34,509 bases of DNA from the NCBI RefSeq assembly GCF_900167185.1, contig NZ_FUWM01000023.1, forward strand, positions 1 to 34,509, read 5' to 3'. Source of the DNA: Selenihalanaerobacter shriftii (GTDB lineage Bacteria > Bacillota > Halanaerobiia > Halobacteroidales > Acetohalobiaceae). The position numbers and the translations under genes were made by a program. The notes beneath the pieces are model-generated. The model saw nothing but the letters and a program-made list of their open reading frames with translations, was not told where the DNA came from and did not search any database. Shown here piece by piece: positions 25,472 to 34,143 of the stretch. Numbering within the stretch: the first letter of the stretch is position 1; every line of letters starts with the position of its first letter.

Positions 25472-26008
25472 TTATAAGTCATTCTCCCACTCAAAATGCT
25501 GACCACATAATGGAATAAATATAAATTCGCTATTACCCATTCCCACTACATCATACGGCGATAACTCTGTCGGAGCATAGATTGCTTCTTCATTAACATA
25601 AATTATACCTGTTGTTTCTGCCCCTGGAATTAACATAAAATGTCGCCGCTTAGGATTGTAACTTATTACTGCATGGTTCCTACGGGATATTGCATTATCT
25701 CCTTTAATATATATATGCATATCTTCCGAACGACCTATGAAGTTCTTCTCACTTAAAATTCTATAATCTTTTCCTCGTTGTGCACCATCTATACATACTA
25801 ACCAACCTACTACCGGATTTATACCATCTTGATTATCCCAATATGCTAAAGTCTTTACCCCATTTTTATTTGTATCTGAAACTGTGGATGTCTTTTTTTC
25901 TTGTTTAGCTCCCATGTTTCCTTCTAAATTCTGTTCATCACAATAAGGACATTGCTTATATTTTTTAGGATTATATAAATGACCGCTTTGACACCTTTCC
26001 ATCTTCAT
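25472..26008 (-). CDS. FHA-domain protein with N-terminal zinc ribbon
   Basis: 178 aa. The N-terminus has C6-x3-H10 and C20-x2-C23 (CQSGH, CPYC), probably one zinc site. A linker leads to a conserved-looking segment (GINPVVGWLVCIDG) and an FHA domain (about 75-165) with IGRS (91-94), the phosphothreonine-loop SRRNHA and a late strand with a bound turn. FHA domains read phosphothreonine; the type VI protein Fha is the classical target of the PpkA kinase. The soluble layout suggests it links kinase output to the machine. It lies between the membrane FHA gene and the canonical phosphatase gene with 23- and 53-base gaps. Confidence 0.88.
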   Translation of the reverse strand: MKMERCQSGHLYNPKKYKQCPYCDEQNLEGNMGAKQEKKTSTVSDTNKNGVKTLAYWDNQDGINPVVGWLVCIDGAQRGKDYRILSEKNFIGRSEDMHIYIKGDNAISRRNHAVISYNPKRRHFMLIPGAETTGIIYVNEEAIYAPTELSPYDVVGMGNSEFIFIPLCGQHFEWENDL

Positions 26009-26031
26009 CTTTACACTACCTCCTATGTCTT

Positions 26032-26727
26032 TTATTTAACTAATAATTTCGTATTTGCTATATATATAGTATCCCCCGAATTGATTGGATAAGGTTTACC
26101 CTCGTTAATTTTAAATTTCTTATCTGTGTTCTTTCTTTTAATTCCACTTCCATTTGAAGAGCCGATATCCTCAAAATACCATTTATCACCTGTATTATTC
26201 ATTACTGCATGTTCACGACTTATAAGAGATGAATAAGTTGCTTGAGATAAATCTACATCTACTTCATTTACCTTTGTTTTTTTACCTATTAATACAGATC
26301 TTAATTCATTAATATCCCATTCATGTATTATCTTATCATCACTATCTTTCAATATTAGTGATCTTATTTCGTGATTTACTCTTCTCTCAATCCTTCCCCT
26401 TCTATACCTCTTTACTAAGAATACTATTCCTATAATAATCGGGATAGCGATGCTTACTATTAATAATCTCCGATCCTGATATACTAAATTAAAATAGACT
26501 ATAAGTGCTGATACTCCCATCACCACTAAGAAATTTATGATTTTTAATAACAAACTATTTTTGTTACTATTTGTAATAATAGCATCATTTTTATCTTTAG
26601 CATTATTTATATCATATTCATTATTCTTGTACTTTGATATTTTGCGCTTTAAATAGTATCTCTTAATATGTTGAGGTATGTTAATTATAGATAATATTCT
26701 TCTTAATATATGATTAAATTTCTTCAT
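26032..26727 (-). CDS. Membrane FHA-domain protein
   Basis: 231 aa from the ATG at 26727 (GGGGGGAT four bases upstream). The longer ORF from 26766 would overlap the J-domain gene and is rejected. A basic N-terminal region is followed by two hydrophobic helices (about 60-82 and 90-107). The cytoplasmic FHA domain (about 140-230) has VLIGKK, SREHAVM and the FEDIGSSNGSG signature. The FHA core is closer to consensus than in the zinc-ribbon neighbour. Two FHA readers, one soluble and one in the membrane, suggest phospho-dependent recruitment of components to the envelope. Confidence 0.88.
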   Translation of the reverse strand: MKKFNHILRRILSIINIPQHIKRYYLKRKISKYKNNEYDINNAKDKNDAIITNSNKNSLLLKIINFLVVMGVSALIVYFNLVYQDRRLLIVSIAIPIIIGIVFLVKRYRRGRIERRVNHEIRSLILKDSDDKIIHEWDINELRSVLIGKKTKVNEVDVDLSQATYSSLISREHAVMNNTGDKWYFEDIGSSNGSGIKRKNTDKKFKINEGKPYPINSGDTIYIANTKLLVK

Positions 26728-26744
26728 GAATATCCCCCCGTTCT

Positions 26745-27170
26745 TTATTCCTTGACACCAAAACATCTATCAAAAAGATCATCAGTGTCCATAGGGTTCT
26801 TTTTTTCTTTTTTCTTCTTTACCTTCTTTTTTGTTTTAGGATTAAATCCAAAGAAGCTTTCAAAGTTTTTTTCAACATTTCTAAAGTCTCCTTGATTAAA
26901 TTTATTATGAACACTTTGGCTATTTTTCTTTTTATTTTTATTCCTAGCTCTATTAAATCTTCTAGCTAATTTAACATCATATTTTCTTCTACTATCCTCG
27001 GAACTTAATACTTCATATGCTCCAACAATTTCTTTAAATTTCTCTTCCATCTTTTTATCATTCTGATGTTTATCTGGATGATATTTTAATGCTAATTTCC
27101 TATAAGCTTTTTTAATCTGTGAAAAATCAACATTCTGATTCACACCCAAAATTTTATAATAATTCTTCAT
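26745..27170 (-). CDS. J-domain (Hsp40-type) protein
   Basis: 141 aa. The J-domain (residues 1-65) has [24 protein letters not shown] with HPD at 31-33, and [14 protein letters not shown]. There is no Gly/Phe stretch, zinc centre or C-terminal substrate domain, so it is a specialised J-protein, not DnaJ. The C-terminal half is very Lys-rich ([11 protein letters not shown]) and ends in an acidic [11 protein letters not shown] tail. It lies two genes downstream of a divergent Hsp70-like ATPase in the same operon and may be its dedicated stimulator. The AGGGGGG ribosome site is unusually far (14 bases) from the ATG. Confidence 0.9.
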   Translation of the reverse strand: MKNYYKILGVNQNVDFSQIKKAYRKLALKYHPDKHQNDKKMEEKFKEIVGAYEVLSSEDSRRKYDVKLARRFNRARNKNKKKNSQSVHNKFNQGDFRNVEKNFESFFGFNPKTKKKVKKKKEKKNPMDTDDLFDRCFGVKE

Positions 27171-27195
27171 AAATTATTTATATGCCCCCCTTATT

Positions 27196-27969
27196 TTAAT
27201 CAACTATTATCTTCTTTGGACCTTTATCTCTTCTCTCTTCATTTAATTTAACCCCAGATAATTCCTTAACTATCTTCTTCATATATTCATATAACTCTAA
27301 ATTTGTATAACCTTTCTCAGCTATACCTAATCTTCTAACTAAATAACTTATTATTACATCTCTATCTATAGTTTTTGAATTTAAAGATTCCATCGCAAAT
27401 ATAGTATCCAAATTATTATCATATGAAGCTTTTAATAATTTTTTAGCAAAAGTCCTTATAATTAAAGGATGAAGTGTATGTTTCTCTACGTTAGCATACT
27501 TTACATTAATTATATTTATAGTATTATATTTAGTAGAAAAATCTAAGAAATCATTATAATTAGATCTTAATTCTGCTCCTTCTCTAAGCTTAAATCTTCC
27601 TAATTCAAATTCATCCTCTTTTAATTCTATCTTATTATCAAAAAAGATTTCACTATTATAAGTTCTAAAATCTTCTGTTTCTTCAATTTGAGCCACTCTA
27701 AATTTAATTACCATTTCTTTATTTGTATTAGTATAATTTAAATTTTGGCTTTTATCTAGTATATACACCACCCCTCCAAATTTAATGACTCCTCTCTTTA
27801 TATGTATATAATCATCCTCAATTAAAAGATTGCTCCCGGCTATTATTCCATTAGAGTAATCCTGAAAATAAAGATCTATAAAGTTCCTAGGATAATCTCT
27901 AAGATTCTCAAGCATACTCTGTTTTAAAATTCTTCCTTTTGCAAAGTAAGGAAATTTATTATTAAACAA
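27196..27969 (-). CDS. Unknown protein of the injection-system operon (baseplate-like?)
   Basis: 257 aa, TTG start at 27969, seven bases behind AAAGGAG. The N-terminus (KGRILKQSMLENLRDYPRNF) is followed by a strand-rich region with DYSNGIIAGS, DDYIHIKRGVIKFGGVVYIL and similar short strands, then a helical C-terminal half. No membrane segment. An N-terminal K-G-x-x-L-x-x-x-x-L followed by a beta sandwich recalls phage tail-fibre connectors and TssK shoulder domains, but this is only a resemblance. I believe similar proteins occur in clostridial loci of the same composition. Function not established. Confidence 0.65.
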   Translation of the reverse strand: MFNNKFPYFAKGRILKQSMLENLRDYPRNFIDLYFQDYSNGIIAGSNLLIEDDYIHIKRGVIKFGGVVYILDKSQNLNYTNTNKEMVIKFRVAQIEETEDFRTYNSEIFFDNKIELKEDEFELGRFKLREGAELRSNYNDFLDFSTKYNTINIINVKYANVEKHTLHPLIIRTFAKKLLKASYDNNLDTIFAMESLNSKTIDRDVIISYLVRRLGIAEKGYTNLELYEYMKKIVKELSGVKLNEERRDKGPKKIIVD

Positions 27970-27992
27970 TGTCTTCTCCTTTCTATATTTTA

Positions 27993-30632
27993 TTATTTTA
28001 GTCCATCAAAGAAATCTAGCTGAGATAGGTCATCTTCAAAGGTAAAGTATTCTTTCTTTCCTATATGTAATTGCTCATCTTCTCTACAGACTGGTAAGAC
28101 AAAGAATCCCCAGTTATCATCAGCAGTAAATAAGAAGAACTTCACCGCACCATTACGAATAGTGTCTGTCTCTTCCTGTAATATCTTACCTGCATATTGC
28201 TCTATGATATCCTCTACTAATGCAGGTTTATAATCACTAAAATCATTCTCATATAAATACTCTTTTTTAGTTAATCCCTCATCACTCTTTAAATAAAATT
28301 TAATCTCTCGGGCACTTAATGGTTTTAATATATGCCCTTTAGCTTGATCTATTCTTTCTTGACTATCTATTACTATCTTCTCTTTACCAGTAAAGGTAAA
28401 AGCAGTAATTGAATAAGGTATAACTGGTGCCTTATTCTCTATTTTTACCTCAATATCACCAACCTTTTTAGATTTTATATATTTAATTATCCCTCTTAAA
28501 CAAGATAGCTTAAGGTATAAAGAATTCTCCTCATCACTCTGCCTTTGCTTAAACTCTATACTTCGCCCTGGAACAAACTCCTTTAATGCTTCCTTAAATA
28601 TATCTATTTTACATGATTGACCTGTTAATTTAATTATAGAATAATGTAGTAACTCTCTATTTTCATAAAAAACTTCTAAGAACTTTCTAACTATTTCATA
28701 AATATCCGCTTTTATAAGTTTATTGATCTCTTTTATATTAAAGACTACATCTGGAAACCGATTCACAGTTTCTAATAAATCATATTTTTTTACAGAAAGA
28801 CTCCACTTACTTAATGAAGTTATATGTAAGTCATTATCTCCACCACTTAACTCTGAAGAATCAAACTTATTCCTCAAAATATTTGTTTTCTTAAAGAACT
28901 GCTTCTTCATATTCTCTGCTAGCTCCCATAAGAAATAAAAGTTATTCTTTACTTTTTGATATTCATCACTAGTTTGGTTCTCATACTCTCTATATCTTGT
29001 AGGAATTATCTCTTCTACATCTTGATAATATTCAGCTAACTTTTCATAAATCTTTTTTACTCCTAACTCATCTACATACCTAAATAGATCTACACTTGGC
29101 AGTGTAATCAATTCATCTACATCTATAATCTCACCATCATTCTTATAATAATGAGCAAAGACTATCTTCATGAATTGCATTATTCTATAAGTAATATTAT
29201 TTCCACCAAAATTAGTATCTCCATTCTCAAAACCAGTTTGAATATTCACTTTATAAGAGATATCCCCTTCTTCAATTTTGAAACTACAAGAAGATAAATC
29301 AGTAGTTCCACCGCCACAATCTATAACTAAAGCTCTATATTCTTCCCCATCTTGGAAATTTTGTTTTTCAATTAAGTTCGCTATTGTATTATAAAGCACA
29401 GACATTCCTTCATCTAAGATATCTTCTTCCTCTATATAGTAATCTGGTACTATCTCTTGAAACATTGAGACGAATTGAGATTTCATTTTTACTGGACTTG
29501 AAACATGTATGTTTTTAAATTTGCATTTAAACTGATTTTCTGCGGACTTAATTATATAATTAATATAATTATTTATTATCTCACCCCGAGTAACTTTAGC
29601 TATATTACCGAATTCATCATATACTTCTTCTTCTTTATGATAGGTATTCACCCATCTCTTTATTCCTTGAAAGACACTAGCATTACTAGTATAATCCTTT
29701 CTTTTCATATGATGCTTTGCTTCATATCCAAATAAAAATTTTATATTCTCTGAATCTTCACAACTTAATACATATACTATAGTTGGAATCATTCCTTCCC
29801 ATCTTTCTTGCTTTGTTGTTACATATGGGAATTTTACATAATTAATCTCATTTATCTTTATTCTTTGATTCAGCAGGGCATTATTAGAAATATTAGATAC
29901 ATAATTATTATCCAAATAAGCACCTGCCGTTGTATTAGAGGTCCCAAAATCAATACATAGTACTGATTTTGTTTCTTCAAGTTTTTTAGTCTCAAAATCT
30001 ATTATTGGCACCTTATAATACTCAAGGTTCATCGGCGGTAGCCTTTTTTCTTGATGAAAATTCTTATATAAGTATTCTGAAGCACTCTTTTTGAAGAATA
30101 ATAGACTATAATTTTTGTTATTTAATCCCTGTAATCTTAAGTTCTTATTATTGGCTGATAAATAATAGGTATTATCGCCGTTTTTTTCTTTTTTTATGTT
30201 AAATATTCCGCATAAATAGTTTTTCCCATTAACTAATAATACATTTGATTCCTCTATCTCATTTTTAATAACTACTTTATACATATCTTCTTTATTAATT
30301 CCTACTTCTTCATAAATTGTTATCTTTGCTGGAACCTTTATATCTTCTAAAGCTTTTAATTTAGTTACTAAATTTTCATCCAATGCTTCCTGTAATCTTT
30401 CAAACCCACCTTCTTTGAATGAATCTATTAATAGCGGCCCTCTTATTCCTCGATACTTTAATATTATATCTATTAATTTTTTTCTATCATAAGACATTTG
30501 ATAAGCTTTAATTATTTTATATTCACGACAGATCTTTCTTAATTTATAGGTTGACATATCCATTAATTCACTTCTAGTAAACTTTCTATTTCTATAGTTT
30601 TCTTTTTTAGGGTTGATTCGATACGACTTCAA
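27993..30632 (-). CDS. Divergent Hsp70/actin-fold ATPase with N-terminal SAP-like segment
   Basis: 879 aa. Residues about 20-62 (RSELMDMSTYKLRKICREYK and the following LIDIILKYRG) form a SAP/HeH-like helix-turn-helix. A strand-rich region (about 95-215) separates it from the ATPase. The nucleotide-fold signatures are CIDFGTSNTTAGA (phosphate 1, 226-238) and IDCGGGTTDLS (phosphate 2, 437-447), with a diverged adenosine motif LTGQSCKIDIF. No EEVD end and no standard Hsp70 substrate domain are visible. It resembles large SrfB/Hsp70-like proteins more than DnaK. It may power assembly or disassembly of the machine, or chaperone effectors, with the operon's J-protein. TTG start overlapping the previous gene's stop by four bases (TTGA), with GGAGG ten bases upstream. 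Confidence 0.82.
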   Translation of the reverse strand: MKSYRINPKKENYRNRKFTRSELMDMSTYKLRKICREYKIIKAYQMSYDRKKLIDIILKYRGIRGPLLIDSFKEGGFERLQEALDENLVTKLKALEDIKVPAKITIYEEVGINKEDMYKVVIKNEIEESNVLLVNGKNYLCGIFNIKKEKNGDNTYYLSANNKNLRLQGLNNKNYSLLFFKKSASEYLYKNFHQEKRLPPMNLEYYKVPIIDFETKKLEETKSVLCIDFGTSNTTAGAYLDNNYVSNISNNALLNQRIKINEINYVKFPYVTTKQERWEGMIPTIVYVLSCEDSENIKFLFGYEAKHHMKRKDYTSNASVFQGIKRWVNTYHKEEEVYDEFGNIAKVTRGEIINNYINYIIKSAENQFKCKFKNIHVSSPVKMKSQFVSMFQEIVPDYYIEEEDILDEGMSVLYNTIANLIEKQNFQDGEEYRALVIDCGGGTTDLSSCSFKIEEGDISYKVNIQTGFENGDTNFGGNNITYRIMQFMKIVFAHYYKNDGEIIDVDELITLPSVDLFRYVDELGVKKIYEKLAEYYQDVEEIIPTRYREYENQTSDEYQKVKNNFYFLWELAENMKKQFFKKTNILRNKFDSSELSGGDNDLHITSLSKWSLSVKKYDLLETVNRFPDVVFNIKEINKLIKADIYEIVRKFLEVFYENRELLHYSIIKLTGQSCKIDIFKEALKEFVPGRSIEFKQRQSDEENSLYLKLSCLRGIIKYIKSKKVGDIEVKIENKAPVIPYSITAFTFTGKEKIVIDSQERIDQAKGHILKPLSAREIKFYLKSDEGLTKKEYLYENDFSDYKPALVEDIIEQYAGKILQEETDTIRNGAVKFFLFTADDNWGFFVLPVCREDEQLHIGKKEYFTFEDDLSQLDFFDGLK

Positions 30633-31339
30633 TTTCCTATATCCTCCTTCTCATATATTGAAATTTTCTCTATGCCCATAGTTTCTACAATGCCTATTAT
30701 CCCAAAGTGATACTCCCAATAAGTTATTATTTGAAAATTTATTGGTAAGAATAATTCTTGTATTACTTCTAATTTTTTCATATTTTCTTGATTCTTCTCT
30801 TTGTTTATGTAGACAAGTATTTCATTTATACTTTCTTGGTTTACATATGTTATTGACCCTTTGAAGACCCTTTTGATAGTATTTCTTAAGAAATAAATAT
30901 GATTTCCTGTATTATAAAATTTATAAATATTATCTAGAAGAATATTTGTCTCTCTAAGAGTAAAGTAATCTATTCCTTCTTTAACTTTGTCTCCAAAGCA
31001 ACCATTTTTAATTTCTGTATGAATAAACTTCTTATAAAATTCTACTTTAGTCAGCCCTTGTTTAAGATCTATCTCTCCTAAAAAATGGATAATTATATCT
31101 AATAATACTTCTCTTAACTCTTCATTCTTTTTATAATTAGGGTTAAATAAACCTTTAAAAATTTCTAAAAATCTATAATATGGATTTATCTCTACTTCGT
31201 TTTTAACTTCCTTAAAATTAATATCTTCATTACTAAGCTCCATATATGCTGAATAAATAGAAGCCTGTTTAAAAGTTATATCAGTTAAATCTATTTCATC
31301 ATTTTTCGCCTTAATTATTACATCCCAAATATAATCCAT
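30629..31339 (-). CDS. Unknown protein of the injection-system operon
   Basis: 236 aa. Starts MDYIWDVIIKAK and is largely helical, with the clearest motifs near the N-terminus (TFKQASIYSAYMELS) and a hydrophobic C-terminal region (FQIITYWEYHFGIIGIV) that may be buried rather than membrane-spanning. No catalytic motif seen. Its ATG overlaps the stop of the preceding gene (TAATG) and its end overlaps the Hsp70-like start by four bases, so the three products are translationally coupled and probably work in one complex. A structural baseplate role is inferred only from the operon. Confidence 0.65.
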   Translation of the reverse strand: MDYIWDVIIKAKNDEIDLTDITFKQASIYSAYMELSNEDINFKEVKNEVEINPYYRFLEIFKGLFNPNYKKNEELREVLLDIIIHFLGEIDLKQGLTKVEFYKKFIHTEIKNGCFGDKVKEGIDYFTLRETNILLDNIYKFYNTGNHIYFLRNTIKRVFKGSITYVNQESINEILVYINKEKNQENMKKLEVIQELFLPINFQIITYWEYHFGIIGIVETMGIEKISIYEKEDIGN

Positions 31340-32616
31340 TAAACAATTTCTCCTTTACACAGATATTCAGGAAAATACATCTGTAATTCAGAAATTGCAA
31401 AGCTAAGAAGGTCATCTTCAAAATAATCACTTCGAACACCTTTAAATTTAAGTAGCATAGTCTTTTTTGTATTATCTGATCTAATCTCATCTTCAATAAA
31501 TGAGTTATAATCATAAGTAGAATCTGAATCTATTTCATGGTCAAATATCTCAATATCTTCTACGATTAACTCAGTAGTAGCTTCAAAAGAGTTTATAAGT
31601 CTGTTCAACTCGCCAAAGGTTTTAATATTTTTAAACCTTTCTTGTAAGAATTTATTCATAAATGTTTCTTTTCTGGAGTTTGACATCAATTCAAATTCGA
31701 ATTCTCGATTTTCAAGTTTATTATTTTGATTAACCTTTAATAATTCCCAAGGATTAGCATTGCTCTCATCACTGGTAATTATCAATTCATCTTCTGTCTT
31801 TCTTACTGAAGATATATAAGCATTATTAGGAGTTACTAAATATCCATTTTCTTTACCCAAGGCTTCTAAAGAAATATAGTGATCATAGTTCACCTTATCC
31901 TCAACCGGTAGTGGAAAACCTTCTCCTTTTTGATATACTTTTTCTATATTCCACACCGGAACATAATTAATATGTTTAACATCTTCAAAATCGCCTAAAT
32001 CAAAACTAATTTCTTCAAAATCAGTTAAATCATCTAAATTATCCATCTCATATCCTGCAATTACAACATCAAACATCTTGCGGATATACGGATTATTTAT
32101 TGTTCTCCAATTTGTTGAGTTTTCAAGAAAAATCTTATATAATTCCTCTTCTTTTTTGATATAATCTTGATTTTGTCTTAATTCAATTGAAATCGGATAC
32201 GTCTCTTCATCACTTACAATAGCCCCTTGAAATCCCCTTGTTCTTTCTTTCAATTCTTCTATTTCTTTACAGCTCAGTGGTAAAAAAATTTTAGTAACAG
32301 ATACTTCTTCTTGTTCCTTTAATTTATCTATAATCTCTTGTTTATCATATACTTCCTCTTCTTTATCTTCTTCTAAAATTGGAAATAAAAATTCATCTAT
32401 TAATGGTACTTCTTCCCTCTTTACAATAGTTGTATAAGTATCATAATTTTTTTCTAGATCTTCAATTTCATTAAATGCTCTATCTTCTAACCTAGTATTC
32501 ATTTCCTCTTGATAATCTATAAGATTATAAAATATGCCATCAACTATATTCTTTAGTACTTTTCTCTGCTCTAAGCTATCCATTTTATCTAATTTATTCT
32601 GGATTAATTTTTTCAA
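31339..32616 (-). CDS. Unknown acidic protein of the injection-system operon
   Basis: 425 aa, strongly acidic, TTG start at 32616 behind GAGGTG. The N-terminal helical part (LDKMDSLEQRKVLKNIVDGI) leads to FDVVIAGYEMDNLDDL and FPLPVEDKVNYDHYISLEALGKENGYLV in the middle, and a C-terminal part with IEDEIRSDNTKKTMLLKFKG. No signal peptide or membrane helix. Placed directly behind the VgrG-like gene (25-base gap), the position typical of baseplate or tail-hub partners. I cannot match it to a named family; homology to TssF/gp6-type baseplate proteins is only a possibility. Confidence 0.65.
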   Translation of the reverse strand: MKKLIQNKLDKMDSLEQRKVLKNIVDGIFYNLIDYQEEMNTRLEDRAFNEIEDLEKNYDTYTTIVKREEVPLIDEFLFPILEEDKEEEVYDKQEIIDKLKEQEEVSVTKIFLPLSCKEIEELKERTRGFQGAIVSDEETYPISIELRQNQDYIKKEEELYKIFLENSTNWRTINNPYIRKMFDVVIAGYEMDNLDDLTDFEEISFDLGDFEDVKHINYVPVWNIEKVYQKGEGFPLPVEDKVNYDHYISLEALGKENGYLVTPNNAYISSVRKTEDELIITSDESNANPWELLKVNQNNKLENREFEFELMSNSRKETFMNKFLQERFKNIKTFGELNRLINSFEATTELIVEDIEIFDHEIDSDSTYDYNSFIEDEIRSDNTKKTMLLKFKGVRSDYFEDDLLSFAISELQMYFPEYLCKGEIV

Positions 32617-32641
32617 TATATCACCTCACCTGCATAATTAT

Positions 32642-34069
32642 TTAAACCATATTGATTCCGCCACTAGATATTTGTACTTCTTTACCGGAAAACTTAAGCT
32701 TTGTTTGAGAATTATCTAACGACACATCTCCATTCTTTCTTGTAACCTTTATCTCATCCGACGTCATAAATACTGTTCCTTTAGCACTCTTCATCTTCAT
32801 TGTTTCTTCTTTTATTTCTACTAATGATTTATCATCTTTCCCAGAGATAAATATATTGCCATTATTAAGCCGAATTTTATAACCCCCAGGAGTAATAATT
32901 AATTTATCTGTTGGCTTATGGTCAATCTTTTTGGCACTATCGGTGCTACTGCTCTTTAAGGTAGCATGTTTCTCATTCTTGCTTTTAAAGTAGATATCTA
33001 CTATATCATCTACTTCCGGAGCAAAATAAGAGTCAGTATAATTTCTATCTATTGGAAAATGAAATGATTTTGCTTCATTATATTCATCTGCTATATCTAT
33101 AAAATCAACTTGAGCTGTATGGTCTTTATTTAACTTCATTACCTTAGCTCTAAAAGACCGACCCTCTATCGGAATTTCTCTTCTCTCTTGTAAAATATTT
33201 ATATCTTCTTCTTTAACTAAGGTTAAATCTGAACATAAGACTCCTTCTTCTATATAAATTCTATTTTTAATTACGATTAAATCTATGGTCTGATCTTTTT
33301 GATTAGTCAATCGATATTTAACCTTCTTACCGATATTATAAACCTCTTTTGACCTAAAATGTTCATGGCAATCTACTTTATAATAATTGAATTTATGATT
33401 CTTCCTCCCGGTTTTCTTTCTCTTTACTCCAGATATATTATTTAATTCCTTTGCAGTAGCATTATGTAATCCGATTAAAATATTGATACTTTCTTTATCA
33501 TCTTTAGTGTCATCTACTATTACTGGTTGATCTAGATATGAAGATATCCTTTTTAAAAAGTCCCACTCACTCTCTTTGTATTGTAAAGCCATAGGATAAT
33601 TTTTAGTAGTTAAGACAGTCTGAGCTTGAGAATTATCACCAAAGACTATATTAAATTTGGAATTATCTTGCATAATCTTATCTAATACTTGTTTGTAAGT
33701 CGTTCCTAAATTTTGATAAATTCTATTTGGTCTAACTCTCTTAAGCAGTATACTGTAAGAAACTGCTTCTAGAGTAAGATAATAATCTTGTCTTTTATAA
33801 ATAATATCATAGTCTTGGATGATCCCTTTAAATAATATTTTATTATCTTGATTACTATGATTTATCATTAATTTAGGATCTTCTTTTGCTAAATACCTCT
33901 CATATTTAGCAACATTCTCTTCATCTATGGCACCTTCTATTACTACTCTCGTATGATCATAGATCGATTTTTTGATTTCCATTTTATATAATGACACAAA
34001 TTCAAAAGGATCAAACTTAACTTTTTGTGGAGTAAAAACCTTTTCTTCTTTTTGACTTTTTGAAGCCAT
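32642..34069 (-). CDS. VgrG-like / phage late control D spike protein
   Basis: 475 aa, start ATG with AAGGAGGCTAAATA upstream. The gp27-like hub (about 15-300) contains the family signature YPMALQYKESEWDFLKRISS (158-177), the equivalent of I-Q-Y-x-E-S-D-x-x-F. An OB-fold gp5-like domain follows (about 303-372: FRAKVMKLN, FHFPIDRNY, EVDDIVDIYF). The C-terminal 390-475 has short repeated strands (TPGGYKIRLNNGNIFISG, then GTVFMTSDEIKVT and SGKEVQISSGGINMV) like the gp5/VgrG beta-helix needle. No effector domain is fused. It should form the trimeric tip of a contractile injection device. A close paralogue lies directly upstream. Confidence 0.85.
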   Translation of the reverse strand: MASKSQKEEKVFTPQKVKFDPFEFVSLYKMEIKKSIYDHTRVVIEGAIDEENVAKYERYLAKEDPKLMINHSNQDNKILFKGIIQDYDIIYKRQDYYLTLEAVSYSILLKRVRPNRIYQNLGTTYKQVLDKIMQDNSKFNIVFGDNSQAQTVLTTKNYPMALQYKESEWDFLKRISSYLDQPVIVDDTKDDKESINILIGLHNATAKELNNISGVKRKKTGRKNHKFNYYKVDCHEHFRSKEVYNIGKKVKYRLTNQKDQTIDLIVIKNRIYIEEGVLCSDLTLVKEEDINILQERREIPIEGRSFRAKVMKLNKDHTAQVDFIDIADEYNEAKSFHFPIDRNYTDSYFAPEVDDIVDIYFKSKNEKHATLKSSSTDSAKKIDHKPTDKLIITPGGYKIRLNNGNIFISGKDDKSLVEIKEETMKMKSAKGTVFMTSDEIKVTRKNGDVSLDNSQTKLKFSGKEVQISSGGINMV

Positions 34070-34143
34070 TATTTAGCCTCCTTTTTTCGCTTGTTATTAT
34101 TTATTAATATCAAATTCATTAACCCTTTACTTAAGTTGGTTAC

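Noticed and set aside
26727-26766. N-terminal extension of the membrane FHA protein
   Set aside because: It would overlap the J-protein's end and has no ribosome site; the ATG at 26727 has a G-rich one.
26745-27170. Calling the J-protein DnaJ
   Set aside because: Too short; it lacks the Gly/Phe region, zinc centre and client-binding domain.
31311-31514. Leftward ORF overlapping the 425- and 236-residue genes in another frame
   Set aside because: Fully inside two better frames that are coupled by a TAATG junction.
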